From positions 124,001-188,000 of the forward strand of contig JAAWWE010000003.1 in assembly GCA_021404525.1 (NCBI GenBank): a DNA stretch of 64,000 nucleotides. The letters are read 5' to 3'. Positions 36,967 to 46,312 of the stretch are shown here, in pieces. The notes beneath the pieces were generated by a model, which was not told the DNA's origin, made no database searches, and saw only the letters and a list, made by a program, of their open reading frames with translations. The translations under genes and the position numbers were made by a program. The DNA comes from Rhodobiaceae bacterium. Lineage in GTDB: Bacteria > Pseudomonadota > Alphaproteobacteria > Parvibaculales > Parvibaculaceae. Position 1 is the stretch's first letter; each line of letters starts with the position of its first letter.

Positions 36967-39171
36967 CTAGGCAGCAGTTTGATCGTCGTCTTCAATCAAG
37001 TCGCTGAGCATGTCTTCAAGAAACGCTTCTTCGTCTTCACTGGGCGAAGAGGTTGGTGCATTTCGTAGGGGGTCCGAAGTAGGTTCCTGATCTGTTGGTT
37101 CTGAGGTGTCGTCCGTACTACTTGTTGCCGGATTCATCACGATGTTGATCTCATGAACCAATGCATCAATGCTGATTGGTTTTGAGACAAAACCATTCAT
37201 ACCTGCCTGAAGATACGTGTCACGCGTACCAGCCATTGCATGCGCGGTGAGTGCAATGATCGGAATGTCATGCCAACATTCATCTGAGCTTCGAATGACC
37301 TTCGTTGCCAAAATTCCGTCCATCTCCGGCATTTGAATGTCCATAAGGATGAGATCGTATTCGCCTTGACGCAGTTCTTTGATGACCTCAACGCCATTGG
37401 GTGCGATCGTCAAGGTATGGTTCAACCGGCCCATAATCGCGGTCATCAGTTTGGCGTTGATTGGCTGATCTTCAGCGACCAGTATGCGCCAACTGTTGGT
37501 TTCGTCTCCTACTAATCGTTGCTCGCGAGAGAGTTCAGTGCTTGCAAGACTGGATGCTTCTTCATCTGGTCTTGCGAGAGGAACGGAGATGGAAAATTTA
37601 CTGCCTTTGCCAAGTGTGCTCTCAACTGAGATTTCACCGTTCATGAGCCGTGCAAGTTCCCGGCAGATTGCGAGGCCAAGGCCGGTCCCGCCATGTGTTC
37701 GAGAGATGGAGCTGTCGGCTTGAGAGAAGCGTTCGAACAAACGCGCCTGCGCCTCTTCTGATATCCCGATACCGGTATCTGTGACGTCAATCCGGATGAA
37801 GTTTCCGCCCTTGTTAGAGTCGGGGCTCACAAATACACCGACGCTCCCGCGATCAGTAAACTTGATTGCGTTGCTGGTCAGGTTGAAGAGAATCTGGCGG
37901 AGCCGAGTCGGGTCACCCATAACGGTCTCTGGCGCATCCGGAGATATATCGGTCTTTAGCTCTAGCCCCCTGTCATTAGCATTCGCCCGCATGACGTCCG
38001 TCACAGCGGCAACAATGTCGGCGAGGCGAATGGGGACTGTTTCCAGCTCGAGGCCCTGCGCTTCCAGGCGTGAGAGATCAAGAATGTCGTTAAGCAAGAC
38101 AAGGAGACTCTCACCTGAATCTTTGATGGCAGATGCGTGATCTCGCTGTTCAGGGTCAAGATCACTGTCGATTAAGAGCTCCGCCATGCCCAAGACACCA
38201 TTCATGGGGGTGCGAAGCTCGTGGCTTACGGTCGCAAGAAATTCTGATTTGGCTCTGTTTGCCTGTTCGGCGGCATCTTTGGCCGCGGACAGCTCGTCGG
38301 CTGAGGAAGCTAGTTTTGCACGTTCGGCTTCGAGCTCATTTTTGGCATTCTGGAGGTCGATGATGCGCTGCTGCAGTTCGACGCGGTTTGCTTCAAGTGC
38401 GGCCTCGGTCCGCTTGTCTTCAGTGATATCGCGTTCGATGCCAATAAAGTTGATTACCTGCCCATCAGCGCCAAAAACGGGCCGGATCTCCAATTGGGCC
38501 CAGAAACGACGTCCATCTTTGGTCATGTTGAGGACTTCTGTATCGAACCCTCTGTGATCGCGAATGTGTCGGTCAATAGCAGCGGTGGTCGAGGGTTCGC
38601 TTTCTGGCGCCCTTAGGAAATGACCAGGCTTTCGACCAATAACTTCTTCCAAAGAATAGCCTGTCATTTCGGTGAAGCTTGGATTTGTCCAAACCAGAAA
38701 CCCGTCTGTATCGGTCATGAGTACCGAGTGATCAATTGCCTCAGCTACCAAACGAAAACGCTCGGCTTCGTCTCTCGCACATTTCGATTGGGCAAATGCG
38801 TTTGCCAAGGTCTGTGCTGTGGTTGTGAGATTTCCGTTGGAGAGTGAGGCGATCTCTGCCTCGTCTAAGTCTCCATTTCTAATGAGCAACTGGTTTATCT
38901 TGCGAATGGGAGCGAGAAGACCCTTGTTCCAGTAGTGGATCAGAAAGCTGGCGAAGGTGAGTGCGAGTATAAAGCTTGCCGCTGCAATCAGCGCTGGCGA
39001 GTCAGATGCTACGGATGCACCGCTGCTCTCGTGTGACGCAAAATGGTATTCCGCCATGTGGACGACCGCTAGAGGCACCAGCGTTAGCAGGAGGACAGCG
39101 GAAAATGCGATTCCTGCGAACGCAAGCAACAGCGTGCGTGGCGCAAATTGCGTTTTTTGTTTTTTACTCAT
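36967..39171 (-). CDS. Hybrid sensor histidine kinase (2 TM, PAS, HisKA, HATPase, REC)
   Basis: TVSHELRTPMNGVLGMAELLID, DTGIGISEEAQARLFERFSQAD, GGTGLGLAICRELA, ILVAEDQPINAKLMT...LILMDIQMPEMDG. Confidence 0.92.
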   Translation of the reverse strand: MSKKQKTQFAPRTLLLAFAGIAFSAVLLLTLVPLAVVHMAEYHFASHESSGASVASDSPALIAAASFILALTFASFLIHYWNKGLLAPIRKINQLLIRNGDLDEAEIASLSNGNLTTTAQTLANAFAQSKCARDEAERFRLVAEAIDHSVLMTDTDGFLVWTNPSFTEMTGYSLEEVIGRKPGHFLRAPESEPSTTAAIDRHIRDHRGFDTEVLNMTKDGRRFWAQLEIRPVFGADGQVINFIGIERDITEDKRTEAALEANRVELQQRIIDLQNAKNELEAERAKLASSADELSAAKDAAEQANRAKSEFLATVSHELRTPMNGVLGMAELLIDSDLDPEQRDHASAIKDSGESLLVLLNDILDLSRLEAQGLELETVPIRLADIVAAVTDVMRANANDRGLELKTDISPDAPETVMGDPTRLRQILFNLTSNAIKFTDRGSVGVFVSPDSNKGGNFIRIDVTDTGIGISEEAQARLFERFSQADSSISRTHGGTGLGLAICRELARLMNGEISVESTLGKGSKFSISVPLARPDEEASSLASTELSREQRLVGDETNSWRILVAEDQPINAKLMTAIMGRLNHTLTIAPNGVEVIKELRQGEYDLILMDIQMPEMDGILATKVIRSSDECWHDIPIIALTAHAMAGTRDTYLQAGMNGFVSKPISIDALVHEINIVMNPATSSTDDTSEPTDQEPTSDPLRNAPTSSPSEDEEAFLEDMLSDLIEDDDQTAA

Positions 39172-39352
39172 GGATAACAGCCACCATCGCGTTTATCTCA
39201 ATTTCCCTGAGATTAGGTAGCGGCTGTGAAATATCTCTTAAAACAGCGCTTGCAGCCTGCATTTATCTGGCCGTGAGCATGGTGATTTAAGTTGATGGTA
39301 GGGCTTTGTTAACGCTCACAGATTGGAGCAACACCAACCGGGATGTCGGCGC

Positions 39353-39381
39353 AAAAAAAGGCGCCCCGTGAGGGGCGCCTT
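39353..39381 (-). terminator. Rho-independent terminator of hsp20 gene
   Basis: AAAAAAA GGCGCCCC-GTGA-GGGGCGCC TT. Confidence 0.82.
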
Positions 39382-39409
39382 GATGATTTGGCCTGGGCGA
39401 CGTTAGGCC

Positions 39410-39880
39410 CTAGGCGGCTTCTGAATCGACCTTGCCTTCGATCGAGGGTTGGCCCGATGGGGATTGAGTGATCGCTATGGTGCGCGGTTTCATCGCTTCT
39501 GGGATTTCCCGCGCGAGGTCCACATGGAGTAGGCCATTCTCGAGCGCTGCCCCTTTTACTTCGACGTAATCGGCCAGCTCAAACTGGCGCTGAAAGCTGC
39601 GGGTCGCGATGCCACGGTGAAGAAATTTCGCCCGGTCGTTGTCGCCTGCTTCCTTTTTGCCTGTGATCGTGAGCTTGTTTTGTTGGGCTTCGATGGAAAC
39701 CTCGTTCTCGCCAAATCCTGCGACAGCCATGGTGATGCGGTAGGCGGCGTCGCCCGTGCGCTCAATATTGTAGGGAGGATAGGCATTACCTTCGTCACTC
39801 GCAGCGGCATCCAGGAGAGATGCCATCCGGTCAAAACCCACGGTGGAGCGATAAAGAGGGGAAAAATCAAACGTACGCAT
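39410..39880 (-). CDS. Hsp20/alpha-crystallin small heat shock protein (IbpA-like)
   Basis: MRTFDFSPLYRSTVGFDRMASLLD; YNIERTGDAAYRITMAVAGFGENEVSIEAQQNKLTITGKK. Confidence 0.9.
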   Translation of the reverse strand: MRTFDFSPLYRSTVGFDRMASLLDAAASDEGNAYPPYNIERTGDAAYRITMAVAGFGENEVSIEAQQNKLTITGKKEAGDNDRAKFLHRGIATRSFQRQFELADYVEVKGAALENGLLHVDLAREIPEAMKPRTIAITQSPSGQPSIEGKVDSEAA

Positions 39881-40124
39881 ATCAATACATCCTTTCATAA
39901 GCGATGTTGTTGTCGGGCATCTCGTGCCCCAGCGGCTCCATTTCAGTGGCAGCTCGCCAGTTGGTATTGGTCCGGAACCCAATCGATGGCATCCCGGTAT
40001 AGTTGACATAGGAGAGGATTTTCGTGCTTTCAACCCTCTCCCCGCTTGAAAAAGCGGCCGATTGATGCTCTGAGGGGGGTGGTTAATATGGCGCATGGTT
40101 CGCGTGTTTATGGAGATCCACACT

Positions 40125-41360
40125 ATGATTTTGGGGAATTTTCTGAAGAGGCTGGGTGTGGTTCTAGCGGGGGCTACCGTCTCAGTCGTGACCGCCTTTG
40201 GTGCGGCCGCGAAAGTTGAGGGGGATACCGTCTATTTGGGTGCGGCTATCTCGCTGACAGGAAAATACTCAACCAACGGTGCCCACACGCGGAAGGGATA
40301 TGATCTTGCGATTGAGCAGATCAACGCAGCTAGTGGGGTCACGGTCGACGGGGAGAGCTACAAACTCGAGATCGTTTATTACGATGATGAGTCGACGCCT
40401 GCGCGCGGTGCCCAGCTGGCAGAGCGGCTAATCCAACAGGATGGAGTGCAGTTTATTCTGGGGCCATACTCATCTGGTCTTACCAGGGCCATGGCACCCA
40501 TTACGGAGAAGTACGGTATTCCCATGGTCGAGGCGAATGGGGCTTCGATCTCGCTCTTTCAGGAAGGCTATAAATATCTCTTCGCTGTACTCTCTACTAC
40601 GGAGCAGTACCTGCAAGGGGCTGTGGCGCTTGCGGCGGAAACAGCTGCTGAAGGTCAGACCCTACGTATTGGTCTTGCAATGGAGAATGATCCCTTCTCC
40701 CAGGATGTGAGGACTGGCGTTATCGCGGATGCAGAAAGGCTCGGCATGCGCGTTGTGATAGATGACAAACTGCCGCCAGAGCTGAATGATATGTCTGCGA
40801 CACTTGCAAAGGTGCGCGCCCTTCGTCCGGATCTTCTTGTGGTATCAGGCCATGCGAAGGGAGCGGCGCTCGCGATCCGACAGATTGCTGATAGCCGTAT
40901 TGATGTTCCAATGCTTGCATTGACTCATTGCGATGCGGCGCAGGTCATTGAAAAATTTGCGGAGAAGGCGGAGTTTGCGCTCTGTGCCTCTCAATGGGCG
41001 CCGGGCCTTTCCTATTCTGACGAGCTGTTTGGGTCTGCAAGAGACTTTGCTGATTTGTTTGAAGCGACCTATGACTATGCACCGCCTTATCAGTCAGCTG
41101 AGTCAGCGGCTGCCGTTATGGTGTTTGCGGATGCTTTTGAGCGGGCGGGGTCCTTTGATCCTCTCGCCGTTAGAAATGCGCTGGCCGAAACAGACATGAT
41201 GACCTTTTATGGTGGCATCAATTTTGATGAGACGGGGCGCAATATCGCAAAGCCCATGGTTCTCTTTCAGGTTCAAGATGGCGAATACCGGGTTGTTTAT
41301 CCCTCTGACGCATCGGAAGCTGAGTTGCGTCATCCAACTCCCCGCTGGTCGGAGCGTTGA
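40125..41360 (+). CDS. ABC transporter substrate-binding protein (branched-chain amino acid/amide type)
   Basis: Signal peptide; VYLGAAISLTGKYSTNGAHTRKGYDLAIEQINAASG. Confidence 0.9.
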   Translation: MILGNFLKRLGVVLAGATVSVVTAFGAAAKVEGDTVYLGAAISLTGKYSTNGAHTRKGYDLAIEQINAASGVTVDGESYKLEIVYYDDESTPARGAQLAERLIQQDGVQFILGPYSSGLTRAMAPITEKYGIPMVEANGASISLFQEGYKYLFAVLSTTEQYLQGAVALAAETAAEGQTLRIGLAMENDPFSQDVRTGVIADAERLGMRVVIDDKLPPELNDMSATLAKVRALRPDLLVVSGHAKGAALAIRQIADSRIDVPMLALTHCDAAQVIEKFAEKAEFALCASQWAPGLSYSDELFGSARDFADLFEATYDYAPPYQSAESAAAVMVFADAFERAGSFDPLAVRNALAETDMMTFYGGINFDETGRNIAKPMVLFQVQDGEYRVVYPSDASEAELRHPTPRWSER

Positions 41361-41369
41361 TCGGTTCCC

Positions 41370-42272
41370 ATGCTCGAAAATCTCCAACTTCTTTTTGATT
41401 ACCCATCTCTCGGGGCGGACCTGATCGCTAACGGTCTGATGATTGGCGCCATCTTCGCGCTTGCCGCCTTTGGCATGGCCCTGGTCTGGGGTGTTCTTGG
41501 CATCATCAATATTGCTCAGGGTGAGTTTGTGATGCTGGGCGGTTTTGTTGCGCTGACCGCTGCGGGGCTCGGCGTGCCGCCGCTGCTGACCATCCCACTT
41601 GCCGCTCTCGCCCTGTTTGTCCTGGGGTGGGGTCTCTATCGTCTTGTTATTTTTCGGGTGGTTGACCGCGACCTGTTTGTGTCGCTCCTTGCGACTTTCG
41701 GTCTCTCTATCATCCTGCAACAGCTTTCCAATGAGATTTTCGGCGCCGATGTGCGTACGCTCGAAACGGGACTTGGAACTTTGGTTCTGTTTGATGGTCA
41801 GATTGTCCTCGCGGAAATCAAACTTGTGTCGTTCGTGACGGCATTGGCAGTGGGGCTTGCGCTGTGGGCTTTCCTAAAGCGAGCCCGTTTGGGGCAAGCT
41901 ATTCGCGCGACGGCGCAGAATGCCCGTGCCGCACGTATTCTTGGGATTGATACGGACAGGGTCTATGCGGCGACCTATGCACTCAATGCGGCTTTGTGCG
42001 GCGCTGCGGGCAGTCTGGTTGTCATGGCCTGGACCATTCACCCCTATATTGGCTTGCCCTATACCGTACGCTCTTTCTTGGTGGTGATTGTCGCAGGGCT
42101 TGGCAACATTGCAGCAGTGATCACGGCTGGGCTTGGGCTGGGTGCGCTCGAAAACCTCGCGGGCTTTGTGCTCGGTGCGGAGTATCAGATCGCTTTTGTC
42201 TTCGTGCTGATGGTGATCCTCCTGGTGGGCCGGAATTTCTGGCTTCGGCGTAAGCGGGAGTACCTGGAATGA
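41370..42272 (+). CDS. livH: Branched-chain amino acid ABC transporter permease (LivH-like)
   Basis: NGLMIGAIFALAAFGMALVWGVLGIINIAQGEFVMLGGF. Confidence 0.9.
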   Translation: MLENLQLLFDYPSLGADLIANGLMIGAIFALAAFGMALVWGVLGIINIAQGEFVMLGGFVALTAAGLGVPPLLTIPLAALALFVLGWGLYRLVIFRVVDRDLFVSLLATFGLSIILQQLSNEIFGADVRTLETGLGTLVLFDGQIVLAEIKLVSFVTALAVGLALWAFLKRARLGQAIRATAQNARAARILGIDTDRVYAATYALNAALCGAAGSLVVMAWTIHPYIGLPYTVRSFLVVIVAGLGNIAAVITAGLGLGALENLAGFVLGAEYQIAFVFVLMVILLVGRNFWLRRKREYLE

Positions 42273-43237
42273 CGAAATTGCAAAAGGTCTCTCTTATTGG
42301 AGGCGGTCTTCTTCTATCGTTGATCGCGCCGTTCTTGATGCCGCAGTTTGCGACACAGCTCACGATGCTCTGGCTGATGGTCGTGTTTGCGCTGACCTGG
42401 GATACGCTTGGCGGACAGATGGGCTACAATTCGTTCGGCAATATTCTGTTTTTCGGCATTGGTGCATATGCGTGCGCCGTCCTTCAGCGTGACCTCGGTC
42501 TCGACTATTTTGCGGGGTTGACGGTGGGGTTGATCTTCGCGGCGCTCCTATCCTCGTTTGTCGCCATTGTCCTCGGGTTCGGAATGCTGGGTTTGCGGGG
42601 GCACTATTTTGCCATTGGCACGTTGGGGCTGGGCATTGCAGCGGGAGAGATTGCTGGTGGATGGGATTATGTTGGCGCCGGGTCAGGTATGGTGCCGCCG
42701 CTTTATCCGACCGATCTGGCAGGCCGCGAGCTGTTTTTCTATTTCCTGATGTTTGCTTTGGCGCTGGTCACGTTTTTTGTTCTCCGCTCGCTCTATGCAA
42801 CAAAGTTTGGTTTGGCTCTCAATGCCATTCGCGATGATGAAGACAAAGCAGAAGCGATGGGTCTGCATACCACGCAGATCAAGTCTTTTGCCTGGGCGGT
42901 GTCAGCTTTGTTTCTTGGGATTGGCGGCGGGCTGGCCGGCAACCTTCTGGGTTTCATTGATCCCCGCGATGTTGCTTTTGCGGGCGCCACCTTCGGCGTC
43001 TGGATGGTGTTGATGGCCATTCTTGGGGGCAAGGGGACCCTGTGGGGACCTGTTATTGGTGCGGTGGTTTTCCACATCACTCAAGAGTTGTTCTGGACCT
43101 ATCTTCTGGGATGGCAGCGGGTTGCTCTCGGTCTTTTGATCGTGGGGATCGTGGTGTTCTTTCCCAATGGGATTTTGGGGACCTTGCGCGAGCGACGTCC
43201 GGAATGGTTTGGGGAGAAGGTGGAGGAGCGGGCATGA
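42269..43237 (+). CDS. livM: Branched-chain amino acid ABC transporter permease (LivM-like)
   Basis: LTWDTLGGQMGYNSFGNILFFGIGAYACAVL; 4-bp overlap with livH. Confidence 0.9.
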   Translation: MTKLQKVSLIGGGLLLSLIAPFLMPQFATQLTMLWLMVVFALTWDTLGGQMGYNSFGNILFFGIGAYACAVLQRDLGLDYFAGLTVGLIFAALLSSFVAIVLGFGMLGLRGHYFAIGTLGLGIAAGEIAGGWDYVGAGSGMVPPLYPTDLAGRELFFYFLMFALALVTFFVLRSLYATKFGLALNAIRDDEDKAEAMGLHTTQIKSFAWAVSALFLGIGGGLAGNLLGFIDPRDVAFAGATFGVWMVLMAILGGKGTLWGPVIGAVVFHITQELFWTYLLGWQRVALGLLIVGIVVFFPNGILGTLRERRPEWFGEKVEERA

Positions 43238-43980
43238 CGGCGCTCCTGAAGGTTGAGAACGCGACCAAAACGTTTGGCGGCGTGGTGGCGAACCGAAACG
43301 TCTCCCTCGAGGTGAACCAAGGGGATATTGCAGGGCTTATCGGGCCCAATGGATCGGGGAAGACCACGCTGTTCAATTCGATAGTTGGCGCGCATCCGAT
43401 TGACTCCGGCTCTGTTCAATTTGAGGGCGAAGAGATATCCAAGCTGACAGTCCCGGTGATTGCGCGGCGCGGTCTTGTCCGAACGTTTCAACAAACCCGT
43501 ATCTATGCAGAAATGAACTGTGTTGAGAACATGCGGATCAGTGCGCCGGATGCACGAAGTTCCGTTCTGTCATTGCTTTCCGGTTTCTCAAATCAGATAG
43601 ATGTGCGTGCAGAGGAACTGCTCGATTTTGTGGGGCTTGCCTCGAAGCGGTTTCTCCGTGCGGGGTCTCTCAGTTTCGGGCAGCAAAAGCTTCTGGAATT
43701 TGCCATGGCGCTAATGAGCGAGCCGAAGCTTCTCTTGCTGGATGAGCCAACAGCGGGCGTGAACCCCACGCTCATCAATGGCTTGATTGATCGCCTGGTG
43801 CGGGCGAACAAAGAACTTGGTGTGACACTGCTTGTGATTGAGCACAATATGCGCGTGATCATGAACCTTGCGGAACACATAACCTGCCTGGCCCATGGGG
43901 AGGTTTTGGCGCAGGGGAGCCCGGCGGAAGTGCGAGATAATCCGAGGGTTGTCGACGCCTATCTGGGGGCAAGTGCATGA
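43234..43980 (+). CDS. livG: ABC transporter ATP-binding protein (LivG-like)
   Basis: GLIGPNGSGKTTLFNSIVG, LSFGQQKLLEFAMALMSEPKLLLLDEPTAGVNP; start at MTALLKVENATKTFGG. Confidence 0.92.
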   Translation: MTALLKVENATKTFGGVVANRNVSLEVNQGDIAGLIGPNGSGKTTLFNSIVGAHPIDSGSVQFEGEEISKLTVPVIARRGLVRTFQQTRIYAEMNCVENMRISAPDARSSVLSLLSGFSNQIDVRAEELLDFVGLASKRFLRAGSLSFGQQKLLEFAMALMSEPKLLLLDEPTAGVNPTLINGLIDRLVRANKELGVTLLVIEHNMRVIMNLAEHITCLAHGEVLAQGSPAEVRDNPRVVDAYLGASA

Positions 43981-44837
43981 GTGGCAATGATACACCCGCT
44001 GTCAGCGGGTATGGAGATGGCACAACGGATACTGTGCTGTCAGTCGACGCGGTTTCTGAGGAAGCTGAGGCGCTTGGCCTTACTGTCTCCGGGGATCAAA
44101 TCCTGACGCTTGCAGGCGAAAGGCCATTGGTAACCATCGATCGGCTCACAGCGGGCTATGGGAGGATGGAAATCCTCCATGAGATCGATCTTGCTGTGGG
44201 TGCAGGACAAAGCCTTTGTCTTGTCGGTCCCAATGGGGCCGGCAAATCGACCATTCTTCACTCCATTTTCGGGTTTACAGATATTTTTGGTGGCAGCATC
44301 ACCGTTGATGGCAATGAGGTCACAAAAACAAGTCCGAGCGAGCGATTGAGGGATGCGGGCATCGCCTACATTCTTCAGGATAACTCCGTCTTTCCGGATA
44401 TGAGTGTTGAAGAGAACCTCCTGATGGGCGGTTATCTGCTTCCAGACCCTGCTTTGGCGAAAGAAGCGGCGGAAGGTGTGTTTGAGCGCTATGACCGGCT
44501 TGCGCAACGGCGCGCCGACAAGGCAGGGGTTCTTTCAGGCGGTGAACGGCGACTTCTCGAAATCAGCCGTGCCCTTATTATGGACCCAAAGGTGTTGCTT
44601 GTGGACGAACCCTCCATCGGTCTGGAGCCGCGCTATATTGATATGGTCTTTGAGATTTTGGGCGATCTTAAAGATCAAGACGGCAAGACCATCATCATGG
44701 TTGAGCAGAATGCGAAAAAGGGACTGGCTTTTGCGGACATTGGTTACGTGCTGGTGTCGGGGCGCGTTGCCATGGCCGATCAGGGGCCAGCGCTTTTGGA
44801 GAACCCTGATGTGGGTCGGCTTTTCCTTGGTGGCTAG
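43977..44837 (+). CDS. livF: ABC transporter ATP-binding protein (LivF-like) with about 50 aa N-terminal extension
   Basis: LVGPNGAGKSTILHSIFGFTDIFGG, LSGGERRLLEISRALIMDPKVLLVDEPSIGLEP. Confidence 0.9.
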   Translation: MSGNDTPAVSGYGDGTTDTVLSVDAVSEEAEALGLTVSGDQILTLAGERPLVTIDRLTAGYGRMEILHEIDLAVGAGQSLCLVGPNGAGKSTILHSIFGFTDIFGGSITVDGNEVTKTSPSERLRDAGIAYILQDNSVFPDMSVEENLLMGGYLLPDPALAKEAAEGVFERYDRLAQRRADKAGVLSGGERRLLEISRALIMDPKVLLVDEPSIGLEPRYIDMVFEILGDLKDQDGKTIIMVEQNAKKGLAFADIGYVLVSGRVAMADQGPALLENPDVGRLFLGG

Positions 44838-44951
44838 CTCATCGCGGCTATTGCGCATGAACAGCAGATGAATGCGCCTGTCAGCTTCGATATAGAGAAG
44901 GCTGCCTATCTTTAGTGTCATAGGGGTGATTGAAATCTAAGGATTGAGATC

Positions 44952-45293
44952 ATGAAAAAACTTATGGCCCTGGGGGCTGTTGCACTTCCACTACTGACTA
45001 TCGCTCCTGCAGAAGCACGGCAAGCGTCGCCATTGCATGGTGTCGCGGCCGCTAAGGCGCCGATCGTCTACGTTCATGGCCGTGGGCATGTGCGTCATCA
45101 TAGGTCGCCCGTCCGTGAGTTCGCCCATTGGCGCCGCGCGCTGGTAAGGTCAAATTACTCGTATTTTGGAACCCCGGTATTGCGTAACGGGTTTTATATT
45201 GTCCGGGCCCGGCAGGGTGCGGGTCCCTTCGTGTGGCTGCGGGTGAATGCCAACACGGGCAAGTTTGTGCGGTTTCATCATCGCCCATACTGA
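44952..45293 (+). CDS. Secreted basic hypothetical protein, PepSY-like C-terminus
   Basis: Signal peptide MKKLMALGAVALPLLTIAPAEA; NGFYIVRARQGAGPFVWLRVNANTGKFVRF. Confidence 0.6.
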   Translation: MKKLMALGAVALPLLTIAPAEARQASPLHGVAAAKAPIVYVHGRGHVRHHRSPVREFAHWRRALVRSNYSYFGTPVLRNGFYIVRARQGAGPFVWLRVNANTGKFVRFHHRPY

Positions 45294-45324
45294 TGTCTAA
45301 GAAATCCGTGACGAGTTATTGGTT

Positions 45325-45352
45325 AGGCCCCGATTTTTCGGGGCCTTTCTTT
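45325..45352 (+). terminator. Rho-independent terminator
   Basis: AGGCCCCGA-TTTT-TCGGGGCCT followed by T-rich tract. Confidence 0.82.
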
Positions 45353-45474
45353 ATGACCATCAGGTGAACAGCACCTAAACCTCAGATGAATCTTCCTCCC
45401 AGACTTGGTTCAGCGCCAATCTGCAGAATGGACTTCACCGTTTGGTTCTGTTCTTTCTGTTCTGGAGAAGTCAC

Positions 45475-46266
45475 ATGAAAAAGTTCCTTGTTGTTGCCGG
45501 CCTTACCGCCCCCCTCCTTCTAGCTGCCCCTGCTCAAGCCGGGCACGAGTCAGCCCGACATATCTCATTTGAAGATGTTCTGCGTCAGCTCGTGCTGACA
45601 CATACGGATGCGTCATACCGATCACGTGATCGTCATCATCGCCAAGATCGCGGATGGCAGAATGAGCGTCGGATTATTCCAATTGCCCGCCTTGTTCGTC
45701 AGATTCAGCGCGACACCGGCGGCCGGGTCACCTCCGTCCGTTTGAAGCGCAATGGTCGTGTCTATGCAATTGAAGGTGTTGGTCGTGGTGGTCGCTATGT
45801 GACCGCAAAAGCAAATGCGCGCACCGGTGAAATTTTCGATGTTCGCCGTGATCGCGGTGGTGCACATGTTGCCACAAACGGAAAGCCCATTCCTCGCATT
45901 CTCAGAGGCTTGCGCAATCGTGGCTACAGTAACTTTGACCGGGTTGTTCGAGACGGGCGGACTTATATCGTTCGCGGCCTGAACAACCGTGGCAACCCCG
46001 TTCGGATTGTCGCAAACGCACGAAATGGCCGGGTTCTGTCGGTTAATCAGGCCCGTCGTTACAATGGACCAAACTATCTGCGCCATCAGGTTCGTGGTTT
46101 TGATCACTGGCGGTCTGGTCTGCGTCAGCAGCACTACAGCAACTTTGGACATGCAACCCGCCATGATGACTATTACCAGGTAGGTGCCCGCGACCGGCGC
46201 GGAAGAGATGTAACGCTCAATGTCTGTGCACGTACAGGACGGGTTCTGCATACCGCTTATCGGTGA
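45475..46266 (+). CDS. Secreted Arg/His-rich protein with internal PepSY-like repeats
   Basis: Signal peptide MKKFLVVAGLTAPLLLAAPAQA; three repeats of NGR/DGR-Y-V...ANARTGRVL type. Confidence 0.65.
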   Translation: MKKFLVVAGLTAPLLLAAPAQAGHESARHISFEDVLRQLVLTHTDASYRSRDRHHRQDRGWQNERRIIPIARLVRQIQRDTGGRVTSVRLKRNGRVYAIEGVGRGGRYVTAKANARTGEIFDVRRDRGGAHVATNGKPIPRILRGLRNRGYSNFDRVVRDGRTYIVRGLNNRGNPVRIVANARNGRVLSVNQARRYNGPNYLRHQVRGFDHWRSGLRQQHYSNFGHATRHDDYYQVGARDRRGRDVTLNVCARTGRVLHTAYR

Positions 46267-46283
46267 GTGATCGTACTTAAAAG

Positions 46284-46312
46284 AAAACCCCGCTCAGTGA
46301 GCGGGGTTTTTT
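46284..46312. terminator. Bidirectional terminator between convergent genes
   Basis: AAAACCCCGCTC-AGT-GAGCGGGGTTTTTT. Confidence 0.83.

Noticed and set aside
45622-46251. 209-aa minus-strand ORF
   Set aside because: Thr/Asn-rich antisense of an Arg-rich repeat protein; product of codon bias
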